From contig NC_011060.1 in NCBI RefSeq assembly GCF_000020645.1, forward strand, positions 1,378,501 to 1,442,500: a stretch of 64,000 nt of DNA, written 5' to 3'. The notes beneath the pieces were generated by a model, which was not told the origin of the DNA, searched no databases, and saw only the letters and a list, made by a program, of their open reading frames with translations. This document shows, one piece after another, positions 51,797 through 61,038 of the stretch. Origin of the DNA: Pelodictyon phaeoclathratiforme BU-1 (GTDB lineage Bacteria; Bacteroidota; Chlorobiia; Chlorobiales; Chlorobiaceae). The translations under genes were made by a program, and so were the position numbers. Every line of letters begins with the position of its first letter. Within the stretch, counting starts at the first letter, position 1.

Positions 51797-53860
51797 ATGC
51801 TTGGAAAAAGTCTGTTTTGCTTTGTGGTTGCATTGGGAATTTCCTTGCAGCTTCGGGCTGCAAATCCTCAGGAGCGGGCTTCAGCCCAGACGGTTACTCT
51901 TCTCAAACCTACTGCTGAAGAGAAAGAGGCTGTCCGGGTTATCGGTCAATACCTTATGCAGAAACACTATAGAAAGGTACCTGTCAACGATTCCCTTTCT
52001 CAGCAGATCTTCAGCCGTTTTATTGACAATCTTGACGGCAGCAAAAGCTACTTTCTGGCAAGTGATATAGAGCGGCTCAGGAAGAGTTATGGCAATACGA
52101 TTGATGACGAATTTCTTGCTGGCAGTGCACATGCAGGCTTTGACATCTATAACCTGTTTCTTCAGCGTTCAAAAGAGAAAATGCGTTATATGAAGGCATT
52201 AGCCGATAAGGTGCATCTCAATTTATCCGTACCGGAAACCCTTGATCTTGACCGCAAGAGTGATCCCTGGCCTCTTGACCGGAGCCAGCTTATCGCTCTG
52301 TGGAACAAAGAGCTGAAATACCAGTGGCTCAATTTGAAATATTCAGGAGAGAGCAACAAAAGCATTCGTGGAGAGCTGGCAAAAAACTATACAAGCAGAC
52401 TGAACATTCTGAACCGCCTGAAGCCGGAAGATGCTTTTCAAGCCTATACCTACGCTCTGACAACGTCATTTGATCCCCATACAAGCTATTTTTCACCAGA
52501 CGAGTATCAGAATTTTCAGATCGACCTGAGCCGTTCACTTGAGGGAATCGGCGCCAAACTGCAGACAGAAGGGGAGTATACGATTGTTCATGAACTCATT
52601 CCGGGGGGGCCGGCATTCAAAAGCAATACCCTGAAAAAAGGGGATAAAATTATCGGCGTCGGTCAGGGGAGAGCCCTTGCAATCGTTGATGTCTTCGGCT
52701 GGCGAATCAATGATGTGGTAAAGTTGATTCGGGGGAAAAAGGGCACCATCGTTCGCCTGAAAATTCTTCCGGCCAGCCAGGGTGGGCGTGGGCCGGAAAA
52801 AATAGTCGAACTCCTGCGCGACAAAATCAACTTGCAGGAACAGGCAGCAAAGAAAAGCATTATCATACAGAAATCGAAGAAAATCGGAGTCATTACCATC
52901 CCCTCCTTTTATCTCGATTTCGAAGGACAGCAACAGAACGCCAGCGATTACAACAGCACCAGTCGCGATGTCAGCCGTATTCTGAACGAACTGAATGCTG
53001 AGCATGTGGACGGCATCGTTATTGATCTTCGTGATAATGGCGGTGGCTCGCTTGAAGAGTCTGTGAGTGTTACCGGACTCTTTATTCCAGGCGGACCGGT
53101 CGTTCAGATAAGCGACGCTGCAGGTGGAAAAGTGGTACTCAAGGACGAAGACAGTCGGGTACAATATAGTGGGCCACTTGCCGTTCTCGTCAACCGTTAC
53201 AGCGCCTCTGCATCCGAAATTTTCGCTGCGGCCATTCAGGATTACGGCCGCGGTGTGATCATTGGAGAGAGAACGTTCGGGAAAGGTACCGTTCAAAGCC
53301 TGATCAGACTTTCACGGCCAAACTCTTTTATTGGGAAGAAAACTGAACTTGGAGAGATAAAACTTACCATGGCAAAGTTTTACCGGATCTCTGGAGGCAG
53401 TACCCAGCACAAGGGTGTCGAGCCTGATATTGCCATGCCCTCCATGATCGATATGGCAAAAATCGGCGAAGATACCTATACCAGCAGTTTGCCATGGAGC
53501 ACCATCTCGCCATCACTCTACAAACCCACCGCAGAGGTCAGTCCTGAAAAGATCAATCTGCTCCGACAAAATTTTCTGCAGCGCTCATCGAAGAATCCTC
53601 TCTATCAGAGTTATCTGCACGATATCGCTACCCTTGACCAGATTCGCAAAAAAAAGGAGATATCGCTTCAGGACTCCGCCATCAAATCAGAAACAGAGAC
53701 CATTAAACGGATTGAGAAGCAGTGGGTCAAGGAGCAGGATCCTGCAAAAGATCTCGACAAGGATGCCGTGCTCAACCAGTCAGCAGCAGTTGTTGGCGAT
53801 CTGGCGGCAGAACTTGAGGCAGGGAACCTGAAAGCAGGAACCCTGCCATCACCGCATTAA
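51797..53860 (+). CDS. prc: carboxy-terminal processing protease (Prc), copy 2
   Basis: This 687-residue paralogue of the protease at 49010 has the same order: signal peptide, helical domain, PDZ ([41 protein letters not shown]), DLRDNGGG and the catalytic [30 protein letters not shown]. Both copies keep the serine/lysine pair, so both should be active. The extents match over their whole length and the signal peptides and C-termini differ most. It ends 4 bases inside the convergent argH gene. A tandem duplication with later divergence is the simplest explanation. Confidence 0.93.
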
Positions 53861-55239
53861 AGCTCTTTTCTGGCTTTCTCAATCTGGAGCGCTACGGAGT
53901 CAAATGAGCAGCTCCCATGTGTTCTTTTGGAGTTTACACTTACATCCGCTTTGAGGGAGTCGTAAATATCCGGATCAATAACCTCACAAAACTCCCGGAA
54001 CTTCTCTACCGGGATATTTGGCAGGGTCACATTCGAAGCGATGCTCCAGGTAACGATTTTGCCGGTAATACGGTGCGCATCGCGGAAAGGAATCTGACGG
54101 CGCACAAGATATTCCGCTATCTCGGTGGCAAGGCTGAGATCCTCTGCCGTCAGTTTTGCCAATCGCTCCTCTTTCAGCTTGGTATGCTCAAGCAGTTTTG
54201 TAAAGATGGCGACACTCCCGATCGTCGTCTCTGCGCTGTCAAACAACGGCTGCTTGTCTTCCTGCATGTCGCGGTTATAGGAGAGAGGCAGCCCCTTCAT
54301 GATGGTCAGCATAGCCATAAGATTACCATACACCCTTCCTGTTTTACCCCTTACCAGCTCGGCAATATCAGCATTCTTCTTCTGCGGCATGATGGATGAG
54401 CCGGTCGCAAAGGCATCGCTGATCTCAAGATAGCCAAACTCGTAAGAGCTCCAGAGAATCAGATCCTCGGCAAACCGGGAGAGGTGCATCATGATCATCG
54501 AACAGTCGGAGATGAACTCGATGACAATATCACGATCACTGACCGCATCAATACTGTTGGAAAAAAGATCGTCAAAACCAAGCAGAACAGCCGTTCTTTC
54601 AGCATTGAGCGGCAGCGTACTGCCAGCAAAGGCTGCTGCGCCAAGAGGAGAGATATTGACCCTTTTCATGAGATCAATAAGGCGCTGACGGTCGCGCAAA
54701 AACATGTTGAACCATGCAAGGTAGTAATGGCCGGCGGAAATAGGCTGGGCACGCTGCAGATGGGTATACCCAAAGATGATCGTCTCTCGATGGCTCTCCG
54801 CCTTCTCCACAAGAACCTTCAAAAGACCTCCCAGAGCCTCCTGCAGTTCAGTAATCTGACGGCGCATATAGAGACGGGTATCGGTTGCAACCTGGTCATT
54901 ACGGCTTCTGCCGGAGTGCAGTTTACCGGCAACAGCTCCGACCTTTTCCTTCAGCCTGTTTTCGATCACCGTATGAATATCCTCATCCTCCCAGTGGGGG
55001 AGAAGCGTGCCATCGGTAAGTTCCACCTCAATCTCCCTGAGTCCGGCAATAATTTGGGTTGCATCCTCAGCGCTGACAATATGCTCTTCGGCCAGCATGG
55101 TCACATGAGCAATAGAGCCCTGAATATCCTCACGATAGAGCTTTTTATCAACATGAACCGACGAAGAGAACAACAGCGCGTCGCGGTCAAAGGGTAGTGA
55201 AAATCGGCTTTGCCAGAGTAACTCTTTCTTGCTGCTCAT
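53857..55239 (-). CDS. argH: argininosuccinate lyase
   Basis: From the ATG at 55239 the product is 460 residues and begins [18 protein letters not shown]; a frame start at 55347 adds 36 hydrophobic residues foreign to the family. The fumarase/aspartase superfamily signature is [41 protein letters not shown] and [15 protein letters not shown] are the other active-site segments. It splits argininosuccinate to arginine and fumarate. argG is found only 8.2 kb upstream on the same strand, with unrelated genes between. It converges with prc copy 2. Confidence 0.96.
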
Positions 55240-55409
55240 AAGAATATCAGTTGTTGTGGGAATAACGGTGCCCGGGCAAAATAATAAAAATATGAGGGCG
55301 TACAACGAAGCAAAGACAGAGCGGAGGAATTTTGGTAGCCTTGACAAGAAGGGTTTGCAAAACTCAACATCGTTTTATGCATATTCAAGAAAACTGACTC
55401 GGAACAAGC

Positions 55410-55862
55410 ATGAAACTATCACGAATCCATTCCGGCCCGCGGCTCGACTTTTACACGGCGGATTTTACCACCATCCTTGAACTGCCCCTTGCAGACACAG
55501 GAATTTCCGCAGGATTTCCATCTCCTGCCGAAGACTTTGGTGAACTCGTTCTTGACCTCAATAAAGCGCTCATCAAACACCCGGCAGCAACCTTTTATGC
55601 AAGAGCGAAGGGAGTATCCATGATGGATGCCGGTATCAGGGACGGTGACCTTTTGATCATCGATAAATCCATTGATCCCAAGGAGGGCTCCATTGCAGTC
55701 TGTTTTCTCAATGGTGAGTTTACCGTCAAGCGAATCTCCCTGCAGGATGACGGGCTCTATCTGATGCCAGCCAACAGCGAATTCAAACCTATCCGGATCA
55801 GTGAAGAGAACGAGTTCCAGATATGGGGTATCGTTACGTACGTCATTCACAAGCCAGAATGA
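55410..55862 (+). CDS. umuD: UmuD-like SOS mutagenesis peptidase
   Basis: A 150-residue S24 protein. The serine/lysine pair is S70 (GVSMMDAG) and K107 (EFTVKRI), 37 residues apart as in E. coli UmuD (S60/K97). A likely self-cleavage site is A34-G35 in TGISAGFPSP. After RecA-stimulated cleavage UmuD' joins UmuC to form DNA polymerase V. The umuC gene follows after 15 bases. The 170-base gap to argH must carry both promoters; TTGACA occurs at 55341 but no LexA box was recognised. Confidence 0.92.
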   Translation: MKLSRIHSGPRLDFYTADFTTILELPLADTGISAGFPSPAEDFGELVLDLNKALIKHPAATFYARAKGVSMMDAGIRDGDLLIIDKSIDPKEGSIAVCFLNGEFTVKRISLQDDGLYLMPANSEFKPIRISEENEFQIWGIVTYVIHKPE

Positions 55863-55877
55863 AAAAGGGGGGAACGG

Positions 55878-57158
55878 ATGTTTGCACTGGTCGATTGCAA
55901 CAACTTCTACGTCTCATGCGAGAGAGTCTTTAATCCCGCCCTGCGAGGCCGCCCTGTAGTAGTGCTCTCCAACAATGACGGCTGCTTCATTGCCCGCTCC
56001 GAAGAGGCGAAAGCCATTGGTCTTGCTATGGGCGCCCCGGCATTCAAAAACAGGGAGCTGCTGAAAAGGCATAAGGTTGTCGTTTACTCTGCAAACTTCC
56101 CCTTGTATGGAGACATGTCATCAAGGGTCATGACAACCCTTGCCGATCTTGCTCCTGATCTTGAGATCTATTCGATCGATGAAGCCTTTCTTGACATGAG
56201 CGGCTTCCAGCGATACGATCTCGACCACTATGCCCGTTTCATCCGCAAAACCGTCACGCAGCATACCGGTATTCCGGTTTGTATCGGCATTGCTCCCACA
56301 AAAACCCTTGCCAAGGTTGCCAATCGTCTTGCCAAAAAGAATCCCTGCTATGCGGGGGTCTGTCTGCTCAACACCGACAAGGAACAGCGCGCAGCGCTCG
56401 CCATAACCCAGGTTGAAGATATCTGGGGGATAGGTCGCCAGTGGAGTAAATTTCTCCATACCCAAAACATCCACACCGCTCTTGACCTTGCCGAGGCATC
56501 GCTAGGCTTGATTCGCAAACATCTGCATATCACCGGAGCCCGTGTTCAGGCAGAGCTGAACGGAAAATCATGCCTCTCACTCGAAATGGTGAGGCCAGCA
56601 AAACAGAGCATATGCACCTCACGTTCATTTGGCCGCAGTGTCACCACTTTTGATGAACTGCATCAGGCAGTCTCAACCTTTACCGGAAAATGCGCCATCA
56701 AACTGCGCAAAGAGGGATCAGCAGCATCCCTTCTGACACTCTTTATCTGCACAAGCCCATTCAATGCTCCTGAAAAAAAATACTGGGGCACCAGAACCGT
56801 CACCATGCCTCACCACACCCAGGACTCCATCGTCCTGATTCGAACGGCAGGAGCGCTTCTTGAATCACTCTTTCGGGCAGGCTACGAATACAAAAAAGCA
56901 GGAGTTATTGTCAGCAGACTGATACCGGCAGCATCTTCCACGGCAACACTTCCACTCTTTCCGCAGGAGTTCCCGGTTCCGGACGACCGCCAAAAAAAGC
57001 TCATGACAGTAATGGACAGCATCAACCAGCGCTATGGCAGCGGTTCTATCCAAATCGCTGCCGAAAACTCCGCAGGATGGAAACCCCACCAGAAACTGCT
57101 CTCTCCGCGCTACACGACCGCCTGGAAAGAACTTATCGAGGTGAGAACCTTGCAGTAA
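55878..57158 (+). CDS. umuC: UmuC Y-family DNA polymerase
   Basis: The 426-residue polymerase has the Y-family motifs FALVDCNNFYVSCERVFNP (first catalytic aspartate), YSIDEAFLDMSG (D and E of the palm) and GIGRQWSKFL in the little finger-adjacent HhH. The C-terminal DUF4113 region is present. It performs error-prone translesion synthesis with UmuD'. GGGG-rich DNA precedes the ATG. The operon is isolated from other SOS genes and falls within the segment separating argG and argH, so acquisition with the neighbouring toxin-antitoxin genes is possible. Confidence 0.95.
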   Translation: MFALVDCNNFYVSCERVFNPALRGRPVVVLSNNDGCFIARSEEAKAIGLAMGAPAFKNRELLKRHKVVVYSANFPLYGDMSSRVMTTLADLAPDLEIYSIDEAFLDMSGFQRYDLDHYARFIRKTVTQHTGIPVCIGIAPTKTLAKVANRLAKKNPCYAGVCLLNTDKEQRAALAITQVEDIWGIGRQWSKFLHTQNIHTALDLAEASLGLIRKHLHITGARVQAELNGKSCLSLEMVRPAKQSICTSRSFGRSVTTFDELHQAVSTFTGKCAIKLRKEGSAASLLTLFICTSPFNAPEKKYWGTRTVTMPHHTQDSIVLIRTAGALLESLFRAGYEYKKAGVIVSRLIPAASSTATLPLFPQEFPVPDDRQKKLMTVMDSINQRYGSGSIQIAAENSAGWKPHQKLLSPRYTTAWKELIEVRTLQ

Positions 57159-57272
57159 ATGAACTGTTTTCATTATATGCAGCTCAACCCATCCAAAGAA
57201 GCGACTGTTGTGATTCAGTTCTTCCAGCCTGTCAATCTCAGCAGAAACAAGGTGCTTGCGGTCGTTCACTTG

Positions 57273-57668
57273 TTATTCCTGTTCCGCCCGAATAACAGAC
57301 TTGTTTTTGAGCCAGTTCGAAAAACGGGGTTCATCCATTTCACCTGCCGCCAAAGCCAATACAGCGTTAATGGCTTCGGCTTCTGACAACATCAGTTCCC
57401 ATCCGTTAATATTCAGAAACACATAGGCAGCCAGAAACCCTGTGCGTTTGTTGCCGTCTATAAAAGGATGGTTACGAATAATGCCATAGGCATAAGCGGC
57501 GGCCAAATCAAAGAGAGACGGCTCACCATAATTTGCCTGGTTTTGCGGACGTGCAAGAGCCGAAGACAAAAGACCGACATCACGAATGCCGGGGCTTCCA
57601 CCGTGCTCTGCAATTTGTTCGTCATGTATGGCAATGACAACCCCATCCAAAAGCCAGCGCCAAGTCAT
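57273..57668 (-). CDS. doc: Doc-type (Fic/DOC) toxin
   Basis: The 131-residue protein is a Doc-type Fic protein with the motif HPFIDGNKRTGF (HxFxxGNKR). Doc toxins phosphorylate elongation factor Tu and stop translation. The start overlaps the stop of the antitoxin gene by 4 bases, the usual coupling. It ends about 115 bases after the convergent umuC gene. Chromosomal Doc modules can stabilise mobile segments; no integrase is visible here. Confidence 0.92.
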   Translation of the reverse strand: MTWRWLLDGVVIAIHDEQIAEHGGSPGIRDVGLLSSALARPQNQANYGEPSLFDLAAAYAYGIIRNHPFIDGNKRTGFLAAYVFLNINGWELMLSEAEAINAVLALAAGEMDEPRFSNWLKNKSVIRAEQE

Positions 57669-57886
57669 TTGGCAAGTTCGTGGAGAGCATTCCTGTATTC
57701 TGTCATGCCGCGACGTGCTGCCTCCATTTGCGCTGCAAATTCGGGGTCGTAGGGCGTTACAGTGTACCCCGTTGGCGTTTCCGTCAAAAACACGAAGTCC
57801 CCTTGCTTTACCTTAAGTCGATCAGCCGCTGCCTTTGGCAGGATAACGCCTGTTGAATTACCAATCTTTGTTACCGTAGCACGCAT
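57665..57886 (-). CDS. AbrB/MazE-type antitoxin
   Basis: From the ATG at 57886 (GGGAGA 5 nt upstream) the product is 73 residues, MRATVTKIGNSTGVILPKAAADRLKVKQGDFVFL..., a SpoVT/AbrB swapped-hairpin DNA-binding domain plus a C-terminal tail (FAAQMEAARRGMTEYRNALHELAK) that would bind the toxin. It should neutralise the Doc toxin and repress its own operon at the palindrome 57896-57927. An in-frame ATG at 57898 falls inside the operator and is less likely as start. Confidence 0.9.
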   Translation of the reverse strand: MRATVTKIGNSTGVILPKAAADRLKVKQGDFVFLTETPTGYTVTPYDPEFAAQMEAARRGMTEYRNALHELAK

Positions 57887-57895
57887 AATATCTCC

Positions 57896-57927
57896 CATTT
57901 TGTTATACCATATGTTATAACAAAATG
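57896..57927. promoter_or_regulatory. 32-bp operator palindrome of the toxin-antitoxin pair
   Basis: CATTTTGTTATA (57896-57907) and TATAACAAAATG (57916-57927) are inverted copies around CCATATGT; 15 of 16 base pairs match. It lies immediately upstream of the antitoxin start and is the expected autoregulatory site for an AbrB-type antitoxin. TTATAC and TATAAC inside it may form part of the promoter. Confidence 0.8.
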
Positions 57928-58083
57928 GGGACATAGTCAAGGGAGTTTTTCGGTCTTTTCTGACCTCAATGAAAATTACGGGTTACGGGATTTTCTTCCG
58001 CTCGTCCACTAAAATATCCCAAGAGCCCTTAACATCTAATTATAAAAGGGAATAGGTGAAGGTTGAGAAGGCATTACCGAAAT

Positions 58084-60249
58084 CTATTTCTTCTGCATTT
58101 GAAGCGCTTTTTCGGAGATGACCTGTTCGACGTTTGAGGAGATGGAGAGGCTGCGCATCAGGTCGAGCAGATTTTGTTCGACGTTGAGGTTCAGTTCGAT
58201 GGCTCGTCCCCCCTGAAAGTCGGGGTTGGTTCCCTTGAGCTGGATGGTGATGGTCGATTTGCCATCAGGAGCCATATTGATCGAGGAGATCAACTGTACG
58301 TAGAGAAAGTTGGAGAGCGCCTCGTAGGTGGTACGCAGTCCCTGATTTGCGGCGGCACGCTCTTCAGGGGTGGTGGCGTAGATGATTTGTCCAGCCTGTT
58401 CGGCGTTCATCCCTCCGTTTGTGATTGCAAAGAGGTCGCCACTCATTTTTATCGGGATACTTCCTTTTACGTTTCCTGTTGCATAGATCTTTTTAGTCCC
58501 TTGCAGGTCAAGCAGTTTCTGGAGCGGAATGTTGTTGACCTGCAGCATGGTTTCACCACTCTTTTTTGCCATATCATAATCGAGATGCTCGATAGCGATG
58601 GTGCCTCCAAAAAATCCCGCACTGAAATCTGAAAGGGAGGCCATATCGGGGTTCAGTCGATTGTGCTGGAGCATGAGCGTTCCCTTTGGTGAAAGGAGCA
58701 GCAGCTCGCCGCTATCAGTTTTCCGCAGCACCTGTTTCAGGGAAAAGCCGACAGTGGTGCTTCCGTTGAACGAACGGTTGAGGAGCAGCTCTGGTTCACT
58801 GAAGGTATAGTCGGCATCCGGTTTCTGTGTGCCGAAAATGCGCTCTTTCGCACTCTTCTGTGTTGCAGGAGGAGCGAAGGTAATCCTGCCGCCGCCAAGG
58901 GAGTGAAGAGCGGCGTTATGGATGGAAAATCCATTTTTTGCGAGAGTGAGCGGGATGCTTCCGCTGACCGTACCCTTGAGGGAGCCTCTGAAATCACCGT
59001 GCAGACGAACGCGCTCAAGCGCATTGATCTTGTTGAGTTTCAGGGTAAGCAGGGTAGTGTTGGCTGAGGGGTCAAAACTGACCGGGGTCGAGGTGATGGT
59101 TCCGCCGAAGAGTGTTGCCGACAGGTTGCTCAGCGCAAGTCCTGAAAGCTTTTCGTTCCGGCTGTTGAGTATGATCTTCGCATTGAGATTTTTCAGCATC
59201 TCTCCGTTCCCCATATCGAAGGAGAGCAACGGCCTCTTCTCTTTGGTGTAGAAGAGGATGCTTGTCCCCTTTCCGGCAAGAATGACAGCATTACGCACGA
59301 TCACTGTGGAGTCCTGAAATTCAATGGGAAGAGAACCGCCTACCCGGCCTGTAGCAAGGGGAGTTTTGCTGCCGCCGCCATCGAAACCTGGCAACTCTGC
59401 GAGCGGGATTTCCGCCATAGTGAGAGTAAATCGGGAACTCTTCTCTTTCAGGTCGTAGGCGATTCGTTCTGTTGAGGCCCTCCATCGCAAGAGCTCCAAC
59501 GAGCAATTGGTGAGTGTGAGGGTGCAGGGTTTCAAGGGATCGCGTTTCGAGCCAAAGAGCGCCCTGAAGTTTCCCACAGGGGTCGGGTTTCCATCGCTGA
59601 ACAGTTTTGCCACATGCAGGGTATCGAGAGGCTGCTGCCACCCCTCTGCAGCGCTGAGCCGTACCCTGAAGTTCACCCCCTCAAGCCGAAGCTTTTCACG
59701 GGTAACCGTAGCCTGCTCTATCGGATAGGTCGCCGAGAGCGGTTTGAAGGAGATGTTAAAACCGTTCAGTCGGGAAACCGCAATATGCACGGTTATCTTT
59801 GGTTTACGGTCGCCAAAACCAAACTCATTCGTCTCCGGTTTCAGATTGAGCGAGTCAGCTTCAAGGGTGATGGCCGCATTAACCGCTTTCGGCAGGAGAG
59901 CCTGCGAACCGGAAGAGTCCCGGTTTTCAAAATGCCAGGAGAGCGAGCCATCAGTGAGTAACAGCGTGTAGGCAGCAGCATCACTGCAACCATCGGGAGG
60001 AGTGGCAAAAAGCACCTTCATCGAGCGAAAACCAACCCCCGAAAAACCTGGCAGACCCACACCGGAAACTGCAACCCGAAACGGTTTCCCCGCCAGGGCA
60101 CGATCTGCGAGCGATTGCGCGTACCAGGGAAAACAGAACCACGCTGCTGCCAGCAGAAGCGCCAGCAGCAACAGCATGGCAAAGAGGATGCGCAACAACC
60201 ATTTCACAGAAACGCTTTTTTGCGGGCCTACTGTGCTTTCTTTGTCCAT
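58084..60249 (-). CDS. ydbH: YdbH-like AsmA-family envelope protein
   Basis: The 721-residue protein has one N-terminal membrane helix (about residues 17-41) and a long periplasmic beta-rich body with YdbH-type repeats; the C-terminus (AEQAGQIIYATTPEERAAANQGLRTTYEALSNFLYVQLIS) matches the YdbH domain. In E. coli YdbH, TamB and YhdP redundantly transport phospholipids to the outer membrane (879 residues there). The cluster ynbE-ydbL-ydbH on the minus strand has the partner genes directly upstream; E. coli order is ydbH-ynbE-ydbL. ydbL overlaps by 22 bases. Confidence 0.82.
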   Translation of the reverse strand: MDKESTVGPQKSVSVKWLLRILFAMLLLLALLLAAAWFCFPWYAQSLADRALAGKPFRVAVSGVGLPGFSGVGFRSMKVLFATPPDGCSDAAAYTLLLTDGSLSWHFENRDSSGSQALLPKAVNAAITLEADSLNLKPETNEFGFGDRKPKITVHIAVSRLNGFNISFKPLSATYPIEQATVTREKLRLEGVNFRVRLSAAEGWQQPLDTLHVAKLFSDGNPTPVGNFRALFGSKRDPLKPCTLTLTNCSLELLRWRASTERIAYDLKEKSSRFTLTMAEIPLAELPGFDGGGSKTPLATGRVGGSLPIEFQDSTVIVRNAVILAGKGTSILFYTKEKRPLLSFDMGNGEMLKNLNAKIILNSRNEKLSGLALSNLSATLFGGTITSTPVSFDPSANTTLLTLKLNKINALERVRLHGDFRGSLKGTVSGSIPLTLAKNGFSIHNAALHSLGGGRITFAPPATQKSAKERIFGTQKPDADYTFSEPELLLNRSFNGSTTVGFSLKQVLRKTDSGELLLLSPKGTLMLQHNRLNPDMASLSDFSAGFFGGTIAIEHLDYDMAKKSGETMLQVNNIPLQKLLDLQGTKKIYATGNVKGSIPIKMSGDLFAITNGGMNAEQAGQIIYATTPEERAAANQGLRTTYEALSNFLYVQLISSINMAPDGKSTITIQLKGTNPDFQGGRAIELNLNVEQNLLDLMRSLSISSNVEQVISEKALQMQKK

Positions 60250-60575
60250 TTCCCCTCAACCTGCACCCATGTTCCTGCCGGAAGACGGCTATAGATTTTC
60301 TGGAACATCATCCCTCCCACAACATCAAGCGTCAGGTTGTTCTTCGCAGCAACCTTGGCATACTCTGCACGACGGGAATTATTGATGGTTTCAATCAGTG
60401 TCCTGGCATCAGAGGCAGCTCCGGGAGGAATGGCAAGCAGGCCGTTGTCAACCTCTCCGGCAAGTCCGCTTGAACGGGCTGTGTCAAGGTCAAGCGCAAA
60501 GGCGGTCAGAGCCATACCCATGACAAGCATCATGATAAGCGCTACTTTTGACGTTATGGATTGCATCGTTCTCAT
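60228..60575 (-). CDS. ydbL: YdbL-like periplasmic protein (DUF1318)
   Basis: A 115-residue protein with a signal peptide (cleavage near residue 27, ALTAFA-LDL) and the DUF1318 domain: DLDTARSSGLAGEVDNGLLA, ARTLIETINNSRRAEYAKVAAKNNLTLDVVGGMMFQKIYSRLPAGTWVQ. AGGAGG stands 8 bases before the ATG. In E. coli YdbL is needed for proper assembly of YnbE with YdbH. The gene lies between ynbE and ydbH on one strand, overlapping ydbH by 22 bases. Confidence 0.9.
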   Translation of the reverse strand: MRTMQSITSKVALIMMLVMGMALTAFALDLDTARSSGLAGEVDNGLLAIPPGAASDARTLIETINNSRRAEYAKVAAKNNLTLDVVGGMMFQKIYSRLPAGTWVQVEGKWTKKAQ

Positions 60576-60592
60576 TGTTTCGTTCCTCCTGG

Positions 60593-60796
60593 TTAAAATA
60601 AGCCTTTTTTGCTGTCGAGCAGGGAGTCGAGCTCACGATCGACCTTGATTCGGATTTCATGATCAATCTTGATGTTCATATTGATGACAATGGGTTTGTC
60701 GGGAGCTTCGATCTTCACGGTCGGGCTGCAACCTGTCACGAATGCACCGGCGGCGAGAGAGAGAAGCGCCAGCATACAAACTACTGGTTTGTTCAT
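60593..60796 (-). CDS. ynbE: YnbE-like lipoprotein
   Basis: From the ATG at 60796 (AAGGA 8 bases upstream) the product is 67 residues with a lipobox FVTGC near residue 23, then SPTVKIEAPDKPIVINMNIKIDHEIRIKVDREL, the YnbE core. In E. coli YnbE extends the YdbH beta-sheet to bridge the periplasm at the outer membrane. The gene starts a three-gene cluster with ydbL and ydbH. A frame to 60862 adds residues unlike a signal peptide. Confidence 0.9.
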   Translation of the reverse strand: MNKPVVCMLALLSLAAGAFVTGCSPTVKIEAPDKPIVINMNIKIDHEIRIKVDRELDSLLDSKKGLF

Positions 60797-61038
60797 TGCG
60801 ATGTTCCTTCTGTTACAAGGTTTGTTGCTTTTGATTGAACAGTAATATCGGCATTCATGCATCGCCCTGCAAGAGATGAATTGGCAGGGCTGGGTGATTT
60901 CATATCTTCATCGACCCAGTCGGGAACAAGAGTGAAGCCTGGAAAGTTCAACCACTCTCATTTCCCGGAGTTCTTTTTATTTTTGAAAACTGTATTATCA
61001 GGTTGATATTGCGATATGAATGGGGAATATGGACGATC

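Noticed and set aside
52535..53296. 253-codon frame opposite the second prc gene
   Set aside because: Antisense to a conserved protease and similar in pattern to a frame opposite the first prc gene, as expected for shadows of paralogues.
54484..55197. 237-codon frame opposite argH
   Set aside because: argH is full-length and recognised on the minus strand; the antisense frame has no protein-like motifs.
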